From: Hyphomonadaceae bacterium
Lineage (GTDB): Bacteria > Pseudomonadota > Alphaproteobacteria > Caulobacterales > Hyphomonadaceae
Assembly (NCBI GenBank): GCA_022844475.1
Contig: JALHLR010000008.1
Coordinates: 49,679 to 95,605 of the forward strand
DNA: 45,927 bases
Reading direction: 5' to 3'
Shown here: positions 1 to 10,874 of the stretch, piece by piece
Position numbering within the stretch: position 1 is the first letter of the stretch
Layout: the number at the start of each line of letters is the position of its first letter
Notes under the pieces: model-generated
What the model saw: only the letters and a program-made list of their open reading frames with translations
Databases searched by the model: none
What the model was told of the DNA's origin: nothing
Translations under genes and position numbers: made by a program

Positions 1-31
1 AGCCGTGGACGCTGCAAAGCCGTGGACGCTG
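1..31. repeat. short tandem direct repeat, two 14-bp copies
   Basis: The 14-mer AGCCGTGGACGCTG occurs at 1-14 and again at 18-31, a period of 17. The array may continue to the left of the window. Bases 32-124 hold nothing I can assign apart from the leader of the next gene. Confidence 0.6.
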
Positions 32-124
32 AAACTGTACTTACGCGCGTATCCCGCTTCGCGTTGAACCAGACCGCCTGGTCGCGCGTAAAGGGCCAGG
101 GTCGCGGTTGCGATCAGGCATTCG

Positions 125-1045
125 ATGTTGCGTGTGTTTGAACTGGCGGGAGTTCCAGTGGTGCCTGGCGTACAGGCCTGCGCCAGCAAACCGGAGGCGA
201 ACAGCTCCATGAAGTTCGTCGAGGCTGCGGGTGTTTCTGCGCATGTGGAGATGTGGGGCCCGACCTCGGGCGCGCCTCTGCTGCTGATTCATGGCGCATT
301 CTCGCATATCGGCACGTGGGAGCCGACGATCGTTCCGATGCTGAAGAATGAGTTCCTGCTCGCCGCCTATGACCGGCCGGGCATGGGTTTCACGAAGGAG
401 CGGCCTGCGGGGGCAGACACGCTGGCGAAGCAGGCGGCGGTTGCTGCCGGCGTGATCGAACAGCTTGGCCTGAAGAAGCCCGTGGTGGTGGCGCATTCGT
501 GGGGCGGCGCGGTGGCGCTGCGCCTGGCGCTTGATCGGCCGGACTTGATTGGCGGGCTCGTGCTGATCGCGCCGGTTGCCCATGAATGGCCGGGTGGGGT
601 GGACTGGCATTTCCACTGGTCCTCGAACCCGCTGGTGGGCGGACTGTTCAACACTGTGCTGGCGCAGCCGTTTGCAGCCGCGGCGGTCAGGGAAGGCATG
701 GCGAACGCGTTCCGGCCGAGCATCCCACCGGACGGTTGGCTGGAAGGCTCACGCGTTGCAATGACAGCGAAACCCGGACCGCTGCGCGCGAACGCGGAAG
801 ACATGGTGGCGGCCAAGCGCGAGGTCACGGCGCAGCAGGCTCGCTATCCCGAGATCAGCATGCCCGTAGCGATCCTGGCGGGAGACGGCGACGGCGTGGT
901 AAGCTCGACCATCCATTCGCTGCGGCTCGCCCAGGCCTTGCCCAATGCGCGGATCGAGGTTCTGCGCGGTGTGGGTCACCTGCCGCACGAGGCGTCACCG
1001 GAGAGTTTCCGCAAGCTTCTCGACTGGGTGAGATCGCAGCGATAG
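125..1045 (+). CDS. alpha/beta-fold hydrolase, possibly exported
   Basis: A serine hydrolase of the alpha/beta-fold type, 306 residues; the substrate cannot be told from sequence. The LLLIHGAF segment (residues 52-59) supplies the oxyanion-hole HG. The nucleophile elbow is AHSWGG with Ser125. The acid is probably in AGDGDGVV and the catalytic His in GVGHLPHE near the C-terminus. The first 28 residues are hydrophobic with a CA pair at 19-20 (VQAC) that could be a weak lipobox, but the n-region lacks the usual lysines, so export is uncertain. An in-frame stop at 89-91 limits upstream starts. The next ATG at 209 (MKFVEAAG) would give a 278-residue cytosolic enzyme and is the main alternative start. 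It is followed by dps with a gap of 73 bp. Confidence 0.85.
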   Translation: MLRVFELAGVPVVPGVQACASKPEANSSMKFVEAAGVSAHVEMWGPTSGAPLLLIHGAFSHIGTWEPTIVPMLKNEFLLAAYDRPGMGFTKERPAGADTLAKQAAVAAGVIEQLGLKKPVVVAHSWGGAVALRLALDRPDLIGGLVLIAPVAHEWPGGVDWHFHWSSNPLVGGLFNTVLAQPFAAAAVREGMANAFRPSIPPDGWLEGSRVAMTAKPGPLRANAEDMVAAKREVTAQQARYPEISMPVAILAGDGDGVVSSTIHSLRLAQALPNARIEVLRGVGHLPHEASPESFRKLLDWVRSQR

Positions 1046-1118
1046 TGCCATCGGGCCGCAAGCAGCTTGCATGCAACTGGCCCAGCTCTATCTCGTGAAT
1101 GTCAGAGCGGAGAATTCC

Positions 1119-1583
1119 ATGGCCATCGACATCGGCATTGAGACCAAGGCGCGAAAGAAGATCGCGGGCGCGCTCGGACAGGTGCTCGGCGATACCTACG
1201 GCCTGTATCTCAAGACGCATGGCTATCACTGGAACGTCGAGGGGCCGATGTTCAACACGCTGCACCTGATGTTCGAGACGCAGTACAATGACCTGTGGCT
1301 GTCGATGGACCTGATTGCTGAACGCATCCGCTCGCTGGGCGAGTATGCGCCGGTGGGCGAGCAGATCGGCGCCAGGTCGCAACTGCCGCCGGACAAGAGC
1401 GTGCCGGATGCTGAGACGATGATCACCAATCTGGTGGCGGGAAACGAGCTTCTCGCGCGCTCGGCGCGCACGGCGTTGAAAGCGGCTGAAGAGGCCGGCG
1501 ACCAGGCGTCGGCCGACCTGATGACGCAACGCGTCGCAGTGGCCGAGAAGACGGCATGGATGCTGCGTGCGATGGCGAAATAG
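1119..1583 (+). CDS. dps: Dps family DNA-binding ferritin-like protein
   Basis: A ferritin-like protein of 154 residues, the usual Dps length. Family members form a dodecamer that oxidises and stores iron and shields DNA under starvation or oxidative stress. The hallmark ferroxidase segment is THGYHWNVEGPMF, followed about 14 residues later by a helix with MFETQYNDLW and then MDLIAERIRSLG, giving the conserved His, Asp and Glu ligands at the dimer interface. I chose ATG 1119 because CGGAG at 1108-1112 is well placed; an in-frame ATG at 1071 would add 16 residues with no homology. The N-terminus has the lysine/arginine cluster TKARKK, which may contact DNA. It is convergent with the M23 peptidase gene, with 3 bp between the stops. 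Confidence 0.93.
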   Translation: MAIDIGIETKARKKIAGALGQVLGDTYGLYLKTHGYHWNVEGPMFNTLHLMFETQYNDLWLSMDLIAERIRSLGEYAPVGEQIGARSQLPPDKSVPDAETMITNLVAGNELLARSARTALKAAEEAGDQASADLMTQRVAVAEKTAWMLRAMAK

Positions 1584-1586
1584 CGA

Positions 1587-2204
1587 CTAGCGCAGGCCGA
1601 GCAGGGGGCCGGGATCCGGGCAGATCGACAGCCAGTGATCCTGCTCGCTGCGGCGGCAGACGCCGGGATAGTCGCCCTTGGCGCTGCCGATATCGAGGAT
1701 GATCTGGAAGTGGAGATGGGGCGACCAGCCGCCATTCTCGCGCTTCGTTCCCAGGTCGGCGATCTTCTCGCCAGCCATGAAGGCGGTGCCGGGCTTGAGA
1801 CCCTTGAGGCTGTCGCGCGAGAGATGGCCGTAGAGCGTGTGGAATTTCAGCCCCGCGACCGGCGCGTGTTCGAGGATGATGGTGGGGCCATAGTCGCCTT
1901 CCGCATCGTTTATGCGCGAGGAATGCACGCGGCCGCTGAGGGGAGTGAAGACGTCTGCGCCCGCAGGGGCGAAAACGTCGAGGCCGAGATGGACGGTGCG
2001 GGGCTCCTCGCCATCGGGCGCAAAGAGCGTCTGGGTGTAGACGGTGCGATCCTCGCCATAGCCGCCAGCACGCAGGGGATCGCCGTGCTTCACCTCAGGC
2101 GCGTCGAGCTTGCCCGGTAGCGCCTTGTTCAGGCCTTCGATCAGCTCGATGCCGGTGGGGCGGAGAGAGGCGATCCAGCGATCGTAAGCTGCACGGTTCG
2201 ACAT
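1587..2204 (-). CDS. M23 (LytM-type) metallopeptidase-fold protein
   Basis: A 205-residue protein with the complete zinc-site pattern of M23 peptidases: HLGLD (His72, Asp76), the catalytic YGHLS (His127) and HLHF (His163, His165). The family usually cuts peptidoglycan cross-bridges. No signal peptide or membrane segment is visible; the N-terminus starts MSNRAAYDRW, so how it would reach the wall is unclear. In some bacteria a similar M23 module is part of cytosolic multidomain proteins with kinase and aminotransferase parts, so a non-wall role is possible. The start codon lies 3 bp after the trxB stop, so the two genes are almost certainly translated from one mRNA. Confidence 0.82.
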   Translation of the reverse strand: MSNRAAYDRWIASLRPTGIELIEGLNKALPGKLDAPEVKHGDPLRAGGYGEDRTVYTQTLFAPDGEEPRTVHLGLDVFAPAGADVFTPLSGRVHSSRINDAEGDYGPTIILEHAPVAGLKFHTLYGHLSRDSLKGLKPGTAFMAGEKIADLGTKRENGGWSPHLHFQIILDIGSAKGDYPGVCRRSEQDHWLSICPDPGPLLGLR

Positions 2205-2207
2205 GGC

Positions 2208-3179
2208 TCAATACGCTGCGGGGGCAGGCGCATGCTTGGGAAGGCCTTCGATGTATTTCTCGGCTTCGAGCGCCGCCATGCAGCCGAGGCCTGCTGCCGT
2301 AACGGCCTGGCGGAAGATGTCGTCAGCCACGTCGCCCGCGGCGAAGACGCCGGGGATGGAGGTGGCTGTGGAGTTCGGTGCGGTCTGGAGATAGCCACCC
2401 TGTTTCATCTCGAGCTGGCCGGTGAAGAGGCTGGTCTGCGGCGCGTGGCCGATGGCGATGAAGATGCCATGCACGGGCTGCTCGGTGACTTCGCCGGTCT
2501 TGAGATTGCGCAGTTTCGCCCTGGTGACGCTGAGCGGGCCTTCCTGTCCGATGACATCGGCGAGCTCCGTGTCCCACACCACGTTGACCTTCGGGTTCTT
2601 GAACAGACGGTCCTGCAGGATTTTTTCCGCGCGGAAATGGTCGCGGCGGTGAACGACTGTCACCTTCGAGGCGAAATGTGTGAGGTGAAGAGCCTCTTCC
2701 ACGGCGGTGTTGCCGCCGCCGACGACGATGACTTCCTTGCCGCGGTAGAAGAAGGCGTCACAGGTTGCACAGGCGGATACGCCGAAGCCCTTGAACTTGT
2801 TCTCGCTCTCGAGTCCGAGCCACTTGGCTTGTGCGCCCGTGCAGATCACCAGCACGTCGCAGGTGTAGATGGTTCCGCTGTCGCCGGTGAGGGTGAAGGG
2901 GCGCTTCTGCAGGTCGGCCTTGATGATGTGGTCTTCCACCATCTCTGTGCCGACGTGGATGGCCTGGGCGCGCATCTGCTCCATCAGCCACGGGCCCTGG
3001 ATGACGTCGGCGAAGCCCGGATAGTTCTCCACGTCGGTGGTGATGGTCAGCTGTCCGCCCGGCTGGATCCCCGCGATCAGCATCGGCTTGCGCAGGGCGC
3101 GCGCGGCATAGATCGCGGCAGTGTAACCGGCAGGGCCGGAGCCGAGAATGATGATCTGGGAGTGGCGCGCGGCGGTCAT
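2208..3179 (-). CDS. trxB: thioredoxin-disulfide reductase
   Basis: An FAD enzyme that passes electrons from NADPH to thioredoxin, 323 residues, full length. It shows the N-terminal FAD motif GSGPAGYTAA, the redox centre CATC (Cys137, Cys140) and the NADPH-binding GGGNTAVEEAL segment from residue 154. A C-terminal FAD motif, GVFAAGDVAD, follows. The residue after CATCD is Ala rather than the common Gly, probably neutral. The ATG at 3177-3179 is preceded by AGGAT. A stable hairpin sits just upstream at 3194-3215. The downstream M23 gene is coupled. Confidence 0.97.
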   Translation of the reverse strand: MTAARHSQIIILGSGPAGYTAAIYAARALRKPMLIAGIQPGGQLTITTDVENYPGFADVIQGPWLMEQMRAQAIHVGTEMVEDHIIKADLQKRPFTLTGDSGTIYTCDVLVICTGAQAKWLGLESENKFKGFGVSACATCDAFFYRGKEVIVVGGGNTAVEEALHLTHFASKVTVVHRRDHFRAEKILQDRLFKNPKVNVVWDTELADVIGQEGPLSVTRAKLRNLKTGEVTEQPVHGIFIAIGHAPQTSLFTGQLEMKQGGYLQTAPNSTATSIPGVFAAGDVADDIFRQAVTAAGLGCMAALEAEKYIEGLPKHAPAPAAY

Positions 3180-3193
3180 GGCAAATCCTGTGT

Positions 3194-3215
3194 CTGGCCC
3201 TTCCTAACGGGCCAG
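3194..3215 (-). promoter_or_regulatory. hairpin in front of trxB
   Basis: A perfect 7-bp inverted repeat, CTGGCCC / GGGCCAG, with an 8-nt loop, 15 bp before the trxB start codon. It has no T-run on the minus strand, so a classical terminator for the upstream ELM1-like gene is unlikely. It may be a leader structure that influences trxB translation or mRNA stability. The rest of 3180-3320 shows no convincing promoter. Confidence 0.45.
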
Positions 3216-3320
3216 TCGGGCGCGCGAAATGGGGCAAGGCGCGCCTGTCCGCTTATTCTGGGGATGCTGGCGTGAATGGAAAAGGGCAAAGGCGCCGCCG
3301 ATTGGGTCAATTGAGTTTTT

Positions 3321-4349
3321 CTAGCGATTTGGCTGTCGCTCCAGCACCCGCCTGACGATCTCGTCTGCCGCTCGCGCGGCTTCGCGGACAGGGGCGTAGG
3401 TCCAGGTCTGCAGGCTCCCCGTGAACCAGCGCGCCGCGCGGCGGTCGATGAAGCCGGCATGGAGCTTGTCGAAGCGCGGGCTGCCGCCGTCGAGCTTCAG
3501 GAGGTGGACCGGTTTGCCGAAGAAGGTGGGGTCCGCGATCATGTTGGCGCTCTCGCAGGTAACCATGGCGGCGTCGCATTGCGACAGGAAGGCGACATAG
3601 GGGTTGGGGCCGTCGCGTTCCTCATTCTCCCAGAAGATCGCACTGATCGTGGAGGCGAGGCGGCGCAACCGAACGCGGGCATGCTCGGGCGTGCGGCGCG
3701 AGACGGTGATCCAGAATGTGCGCCCCTGGGCGAGGCGCTGGAGGGCGCTCTCGATGGCGGCGACATTCGCCTCCGTCATCTTGTGATTCTTCGAATCGCC
3801 GCCGATCGACACGAGCACCTTCTGGCCCTGCACAACGCGCAGGGAAGGAAAGCGTGCGAGCGAGTCGTCGATGCGGGCCTGCGAGAACCAGACGGGCGGA
3901 CCGACGACAGGGAAGACGTTGGGGCCGGTGACGCCGTCATGCTCGGGTGGAATCACCAGATCGAAATCGGCTAGCTGCACGCGCGGGTTCTGCGTCTGCA
4001 CCACGAGCGTCTTGCCACCTGAGAGTTTGCGGATCATCCGCGAATAGGGGATCGAACGCCGCCCGGCCGCTATCCAGATGTCGGGCCAGGGTGGCGCGAG
4101 CTGCTCGCGCTGGGCGAGGGGAAGCGCCGAGAGAGGCGAAGGCCAGAGATTGGGCGGCAGGGCAAGTTGCCACCCTTCCGGCTGCAGGATCACCGGCGCG
4201 TCGCGATGCGCATGCGAGCGGATGTGCGCGAGGTCTGCCGCGCGGCCGGGTTCGGCGAGCGCAGCGGCGAGCGCCAGCGTCTGGTTGAGGATGCCGGCAC
4301 GGCCATCCGCGACGCACCAGATTGCGGGTCCTGATTTTCCGTCGGTCAC
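3321..4349 (-). CDS. ELM1-type GT-B fold protein (DUF1022)
   Basis: A 342-residue protein of the family named after the plant mitochondrial fission factor ELM1, common in alphaproteobacteria. It begins IWCVADGRAGILNQTL. The middle has the GT-B-like Rossmann strand VLVSIGGDSKNHKM, and a C-terminal nucleotide-sugar-type site is suggested by VTCESANMIADP and FFGKPVHLLKL. By fold it may be a glycosyltransferase acting on the envelope, but bacterial function is not established. Translation appears to start at GTG 4347-4349, 12 bp after the greA stop, with no good Shine-Dalgarno sequence, so it probably depends on greA translation. Confidence 0.85.
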   Translation of the reverse strand: MTDGKSGPAIWCVADGRAGILNQTLALAAALAEPGRAADLAHIRSHAHRDAPVILQPEGWQLALPPNLWPSPLSALPLAQREQLAPPWPDIWIAAGRRSIPYSRMIRKLSGGKTLVVQTQNPRVQLADFDLVIPPEHDGVTGPNVFPVVGPPVWFSQARIDDSLARFPSLRVVQGQKVLVSIGGDSKNHKMTEANVAAIESALQRLAQGRTFWITVSRRTPEHARVRLRRLASTISAIFWENEERDGPNPYVAFLSQCDAAMVTCESANMIADPTFFGKPVHLLKLDGGSPRFDKLHAGFIDRRAARWFTGSLQTWTYAPVREAARAADEIVRRVLERQPNR

Positions 4350-4361
4350 AGGTGAGGGAGA

Positions 4362-4835
4362 CTATTTCCAGGCGATCGAGACAATCTCGTACGACTTGGC
4401 GCCGCCGGGGGCGGAAACTTCGGCCGTGTCGCCTTCTTCCTTGCCGATCATGGCGCGGGCGATGGGCGAGGAGATGGAGATCTTCTTTTCCTTCACGTTC
4501 GCCTCATCGTCGCCGACGATCTTGTAAGTGTAGGTCTCGCCCGTGTCCTCGTCGGTCATTTTCACGGTCGCACCGAACTTCACCGTCTTGCCCGCAAGCC
4601 GCGAGGTGTCGATCACTTCGGCATGGGCGAGCTTTCCTTCGAGCTCCGCAATGCGGCCCTCGATGAAGGACTGCTTCTCCTTTGCGGCGTGATACTCCGC
4701 GTTCTCGGACAGGTCGCCATGGCTGCGCGCTTCAGCGATCGCCGCGATGATATTTGGGCGTTCCTCCGACTTGAGAACCTTGAGCTCCGCCTGCAGGGCT
4801 TCGTAGCCGCCGGACGTCATGGGAATGCGCTGCAT
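4362..4835 (-). CDS. greA: transcription elongation factor GreA
   Basis: GreA, 157 residues, binds the RNA polymerase secondary channel and stimulates cleavage of backtracked transcripts. The N-terminal coiled coil carries the acidic tip in the [14 protein letters not shown] region, preceded by ARSHGD. The C-terminal FKBP-like domain includes [14 protein letters not shown] and [10 protein letters not shown] 4833-4835 has AGGA 7 nt upstream. It lies 77 bp after carB on the same strand, an order I know from other alphaproteobacteria, and feeds into the ELM1-like gene. Confidence 0.97.
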   Translation of the reverse strand: MQRIPMTSGGYEALQAELKVLKSEERPNIIAAIAEARSHGDLSENAEYHAAKEKQSFIEGRIAELEGKLAHAEVIDTSRLAGKTVKFGATVKMTDEDTGETYTYKIVGDDEANVKEKKISISSPIARAMIGKEEGDTAEVSAPGGAKSYEIVSIAWK

Positions 4836-4912
4836 GGGTAGTCCTATGGAAAAGCGCCGGAATTACACGGAATCATCATATCGGGCGGCCAGCGACCACC
4901 CGTCTCCAATGA

Positions 4913-8239
<3,327 letters not shown>

Positions 8240-8284
8240 GTCACCTGACGAGGCTGGTAGAGGGCAAATTGGCGGTGGGTTTAT

Positions 8285-8301
8285 CGGGGGGGAGCCCCCC
8301 G
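8285..8301. promoter_or_regulatory. very GC-rich hairpin between ogt and carB
   Basis: A perfect 7-bp inverted repeat CGGGGGG / CCCCCCG around a GAG loop, 23 bp after the ogt stop and 46 bp before the carB ATG. Neither strand has a T-run. It could partially terminate ogt transcripts or form a structured carB leader. Where carB transcription starts cannot be settled here. Confidence 0.5.
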
Positions 8302-8323
8302 CGCAACCCTCGTTCAACTGTCA

Positions 8324-8866
8324 TCACTCCAGGCCAAACAGGTCAGCTTGCGCCGCCGCCGGCGCCCCTTCGATTGCCAGCAATTTCAGCTTCTTCTGGA
8401 CGCCGCCGCGCGCCGTGAACCCGCCAGGCTTGCCGCCGGCCGCCGTCACGCGGTGGCACGGCACGACGATCGGCCACGGATTGCGCCCCAGCACCCCGCC
8501 CACCTGCTGCGCCAGATGGCGGTCGCCGATTCTCAATGCGATTGCGCCATATGTCATTGTCTCGCCCGGCGGTATCCGCCGCGTGATCGCATAGACCTTT
8601 GCATTGAACTCAGGGACGCCGGAGAGATCGAGCCGCGCTTCCAGCAACATCGGCTTCTCGCCGCGCAGCAGGGCGCGGATGCCATGGATCACGCCGGCCA
8701 CCTCCGGCGGCGTCCCGGCTTCGACCACGCCTGGAAAGCGGCGAAGCAGCGAGGCCCGCGCAACCGTCTGGTCCCGCTCGGGCAGATGCGCGCCGATCAA
8801 GCCATTGTCGCCCCAGGCGATTCCCGTCCACCCGATGGCGGTCTCGAAGAGGGCGTACGTGTTCAC
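8324..8866 (-). CDS. ogt: methylated-DNA-[protein]-cysteine S-methyltransferase
   Basis: A suicide repair protein that removes O6-alkyl groups from guanine. The active-site motif is VVPCHRV with acceptor Cys137 (numbering from GTG 8866). The helix-turn-helix part includes IPPGETMTYGAIA and the downstream GGFTARGGVQKKLKLLAIEG resembles the family C-terminus. The length from this start is 180 residues. Start choice is uncertain: GTG 8864-8866 (VNTYALFETA) begins exactly where homology begins, but its GAGG is too close. Longer readings to 9097 have no recognisable domain and would run into the divergent gene. It has no Ada regulatory domain. Confidence 0.88.
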   Translation of the reverse strand: MNTYALFETAIGWTGIAWGDNGLIGAHLPERDQTVARASLLRRFPGVVEAGTPPEVAGVIHGIRALLRGEKPMLLEARLDLSGVPEFNAKVYAITRRIPPGETMTYGAIALRIGDRHLAQQVGGVLGRNPWPIVVPCHRVTAAGGKPGGFTARGGVQKKLKLLAIEGAPAAAQADLFGLE

Positions 8867-8923
8867 CCTCGGAACATATTGGTGATCGGGCGATTCCACA
8901 GCCGGATTCCGGACAGGATTGCC

Positions 8924-8944
8924 GACAAATCCCCCACATTTGTC
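8924..8944. promoter_or_regulatory. dyad in the ogt / secreted-protein divergent spacer
   Basis: GACAAAT and ATTTGTC form a perfect 7-bp inverted repeat around 7 bases, within the 149-bp spacer 8867-9015 between two divergent genes. The size and position suit an operator for a dimeric regulator. No strong -35/-10 pair is evident beside it. Confidence 0.4.
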
Positions 8945-9015
8945 TTGCCAGACAAGCCCGCCGCCGGAACACTCCGGAAGGCAGATGCGGCGCGGTGCGC
9001 GGAGCAGGGCGTTCC

Positions 9016-10104
9016 ATGAAGATGACCGGATATCTCCAGCGAGCTCTACTTGCCTGTTTGCTCCTTGGCGCAGCGGGCGCGCCCAGAGCAGCAGCACAGA
9101 TGGCGATGCCCGTCGTGCAGCCCGGCTACGAGCCGCCCCGCCTCGCCAGCGGCAAGCCGGACCTTGGCGGCGTCTGGACCAACGCCAGTTCGACCAATCT
9201 CGAACGCGCCCGCGAGCTCGGCGACCAGTTGATCTACTCCGATGCTGAGATGGAGAAGATCGAAGGCGAGACCTTCACCCGCAACGCGCGCATCAATGCG
9301 CCGACGGCCAGGGAGGTGCAGGAAAACTGGACGACGATCGCTCGCGGCCCCGACACGCTGGATGAATGTCGGGGCGGCTCGCGCGGGGTCAATTGCGGCT
9401 ACAATGCCGGCTGGACCGATCCTGGCGACTGGGTGATGCGCGTCAACCGGCAAGGCCGCACGTCGCTCATCACCTATCCCGGCAATGGCCGTATCCCCGC
9501 ACGCGTCGCCGGCGCCGACGCCGGCCGCGCCCGCATCGTCCAGACAAGCGAAGCCGACACCACGCGCGGCGAAGCCGACAATCCCGAAGATCGCTCGCTG
9601 GGCGAACGCTGCATCATGAGCTTCGGCGTCTCCTCCGGCCCGGTGATGACCGACCAGCTCTACAACAACACTTATCAGTTCGTGCAGACGGCTGACCATT
9701 TCGCCATCTGGGTCGAGATGGTGCACGACGTCCGCATCATCCCGATCGGCGGCAAGCATCGCTCCGACGGCATTCGCCCGTGGATGGGCGACTCGATCGC
9801 CTCATGGGATGGCGATACGCTGGTGGTCGAAACGGTCGGCTTCCACCCGCGACAGAATGTGCGCGGCGGCGGGCCAAACATGAAGGTCACCGAGCGCTTC
9901 ACGCGCGTCGCTGAAGACCGGCTTCACTATGCCTTCCATGTCGAGGATCAGGCGACCTGGGTCGAGCCGTGGGGCGGCGAGTATGAATTCGCCTCAGTCG
10001 ATGGCGCCGTCTACGAATACGCCTGCCACGAAGGCAATCACGGCCTCATCGGAATTCTCGGCGGCGCTCGGGCAGAGGATGCGGCGGCGAAGTCGTCGCC
10101 TTAA
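9016..10104 (+). CDS. secreted protein of unknown function
   Basis: A 362-residue protein that I cannot name. A clear Sec signal peptide is present: positive MKMTGYLQR, a hydrophobic core, and probable cleavage after PRAAA near residue 27. The mature part opens with GKPDLGGVWTNAS and later has GDTLVVETVGFHP, HVEDQATWVEPWGGEYEF and YEYACHEGNHG. These phrases recall a family of exported proteins of unknown function in Acidobacteria and some Proteobacteria that start with a PDLxGVW motif; this is recollection, not a search. Four cysteines (DEC, NCG, ERC and YAC) could form disulfides, which fits the DsbA-like genes in this window. ATG 9016 has AGGG 6 nt upstream. Its TAA overlaps the TAA of the convergent MBL gene. 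Confidence 0.85.
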   Translation: MKMTGYLQRALLACLLLGAAGAPRAAAQMAMPVVQPGYEPPRLASGKPDLGGVWTNASSTNLERARELGDQLIYSDAEMEKIEGETFTRNARINAPTAREVQENWTTIARGPDTLDECRGGSRGVNCGYNAGWTDPGDWVMRVNRQGRTSLITYPGNGRIPARVAGADAGRARIVQTSEADTTRGEADNPEDRSLGERCIMSFGVSSGPVMTDQLYNNTYQFVQTADHFAIWVEMVHDVRIIPIGGKHRSDGIRPWMGDSIASWDGDTLVVETVGFHPRQNVRGGGPNMKVTERFTRVAEDRLHYAFHVEDQATWVEPWGGEYEFASVDGAVYEYACHEGNHGLIGILGGARAEDAAAKSSP

Positions 10105-10835
10105 GTATACCTCTTCGCTGTCTTCTGGTCGAACGTGTCGCCGTCCTTCTTTTCGGCGCCCGCATAGCCCGTGAGCCTGTCGGCCACGAACGGGTTGGAG
10201 CGGCGCTCCTGGCCGAATGTGCTGGTGGGGCCGTGGCCCGGCACGAACGTCATGTCGTCGCCCAGTGGCCAGAGTTTTTCCGTGATCGAGTCGATCAACT
10301 GCTGGTGATTGCCGCGCGGAAAATCGGTGCGGCCGATCGAGCCCTGGAACAGGACGTCGCCGACGAAGGCGATGTGCGCCTCCCGGTTGTGGATCACCAC
10401 GTGGCCCGGCGTATGGCCGGGCGTGTGCGAGACATCGAATTTGACGCCTTCCAGCTCAAGCACGTCGCCGTCTTCGAGATAGCGATCCGGTGTCACGTTT
10501 TTGAGGCCGGTGAGGCCATAGCGCGCGGCGGAGCTTTCGACCTGGTCAAGCCAGAACTGGTCGTCCTTGTGCGGGCCGATCACCGGGACGCCCGTGCGTT
10601 CGCGGATTTCGGCGGCGGCGCCTGCGTGATCGAGGTGGCCGTGTGTCAGCCACATCGCCTTCAGCGTCAGGCCGAAGTGCTCGAGCGCGCCCATCAGCGT
10701 GTCGGTGTCGCCACCTGGGTCGACCAGAACAGCGTGCTTTGTCTCGGTATCCCAGATCAGCGAGCAGTTCTGCTGAAGCGGTGTGACCGGTATGATCCGG
10801 ATCTGGAGGCGGGTTTCGGGGCGTGCTGCGGACAT
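10101..10835 (-). CDS. MBL-fold metallo-hydrolase (glyoxalase II-like)
   Basis: A 244-residue metallo-beta-lactamase-fold hydrolase of the YcbL/glyoxalase II group, probably cytosolic with two metal ions. The ligand motif is THGHLDHAG (His65, His67, Asp69, His70). The other ligands come from HTPGHTPGHVVIH, FVGDVLFQGSIGRTDFPRG (Asp160) and the late FVPGHGP. The ~244-residue length suits hydroxyacylglutathione-hydrolase-like or thioesterase enzymes rather than persulfide dioxygenases, but the substrate is not determinable. ATG 10833-10835 follows GAGGG closely. The stop shares TTAA with the gene on the other strand. Confidence 0.9.
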   Translation of the reverse strand: MSAARPETRLQIRIIPVTPLQQNCSLIWDTETKHAVLVDPGGDTDTLMGALEHFGLTLKAMWLTHGHLDHAGAAAEIRERTGVPVIGPHKDDQFWLDQVESSAARYGLTGLKNVTPDRYLEDGDVLELEGVKFDVSHTPGHTPGHVVIHNREAHIAFVGDVLFQGSIGRTDFPRGNHQQLIDSITEKLWPLGDDMTFVPGHGPTSTFGQERRSNPFVADRLTGYAGAEKKDGDTFDQKTAKRYT

Positions 10836-10874
10836 GCCCTCTAGATGGCCGTACTGCCCGGCCGAGGCAAGCGG

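Noticed and set aside
2232..3275. Long plus-strand open frame (347 codons) opposite trxB
   Set aside because: Codon bias in GC-rich DNA opens antisense frames; the minus strand encodes a full trxB with all motifs, and the plus translation is low-complexity with no domain.
8861..8875. GTTC-N7-GAAC near the ogt start, considered as a LexA/SOS box
   Set aside because: The alphaproteobacterial LexA box is a direct repeat (GTTC-N7-GTTC), whereas this is inverted and overlaps the probable start codon.
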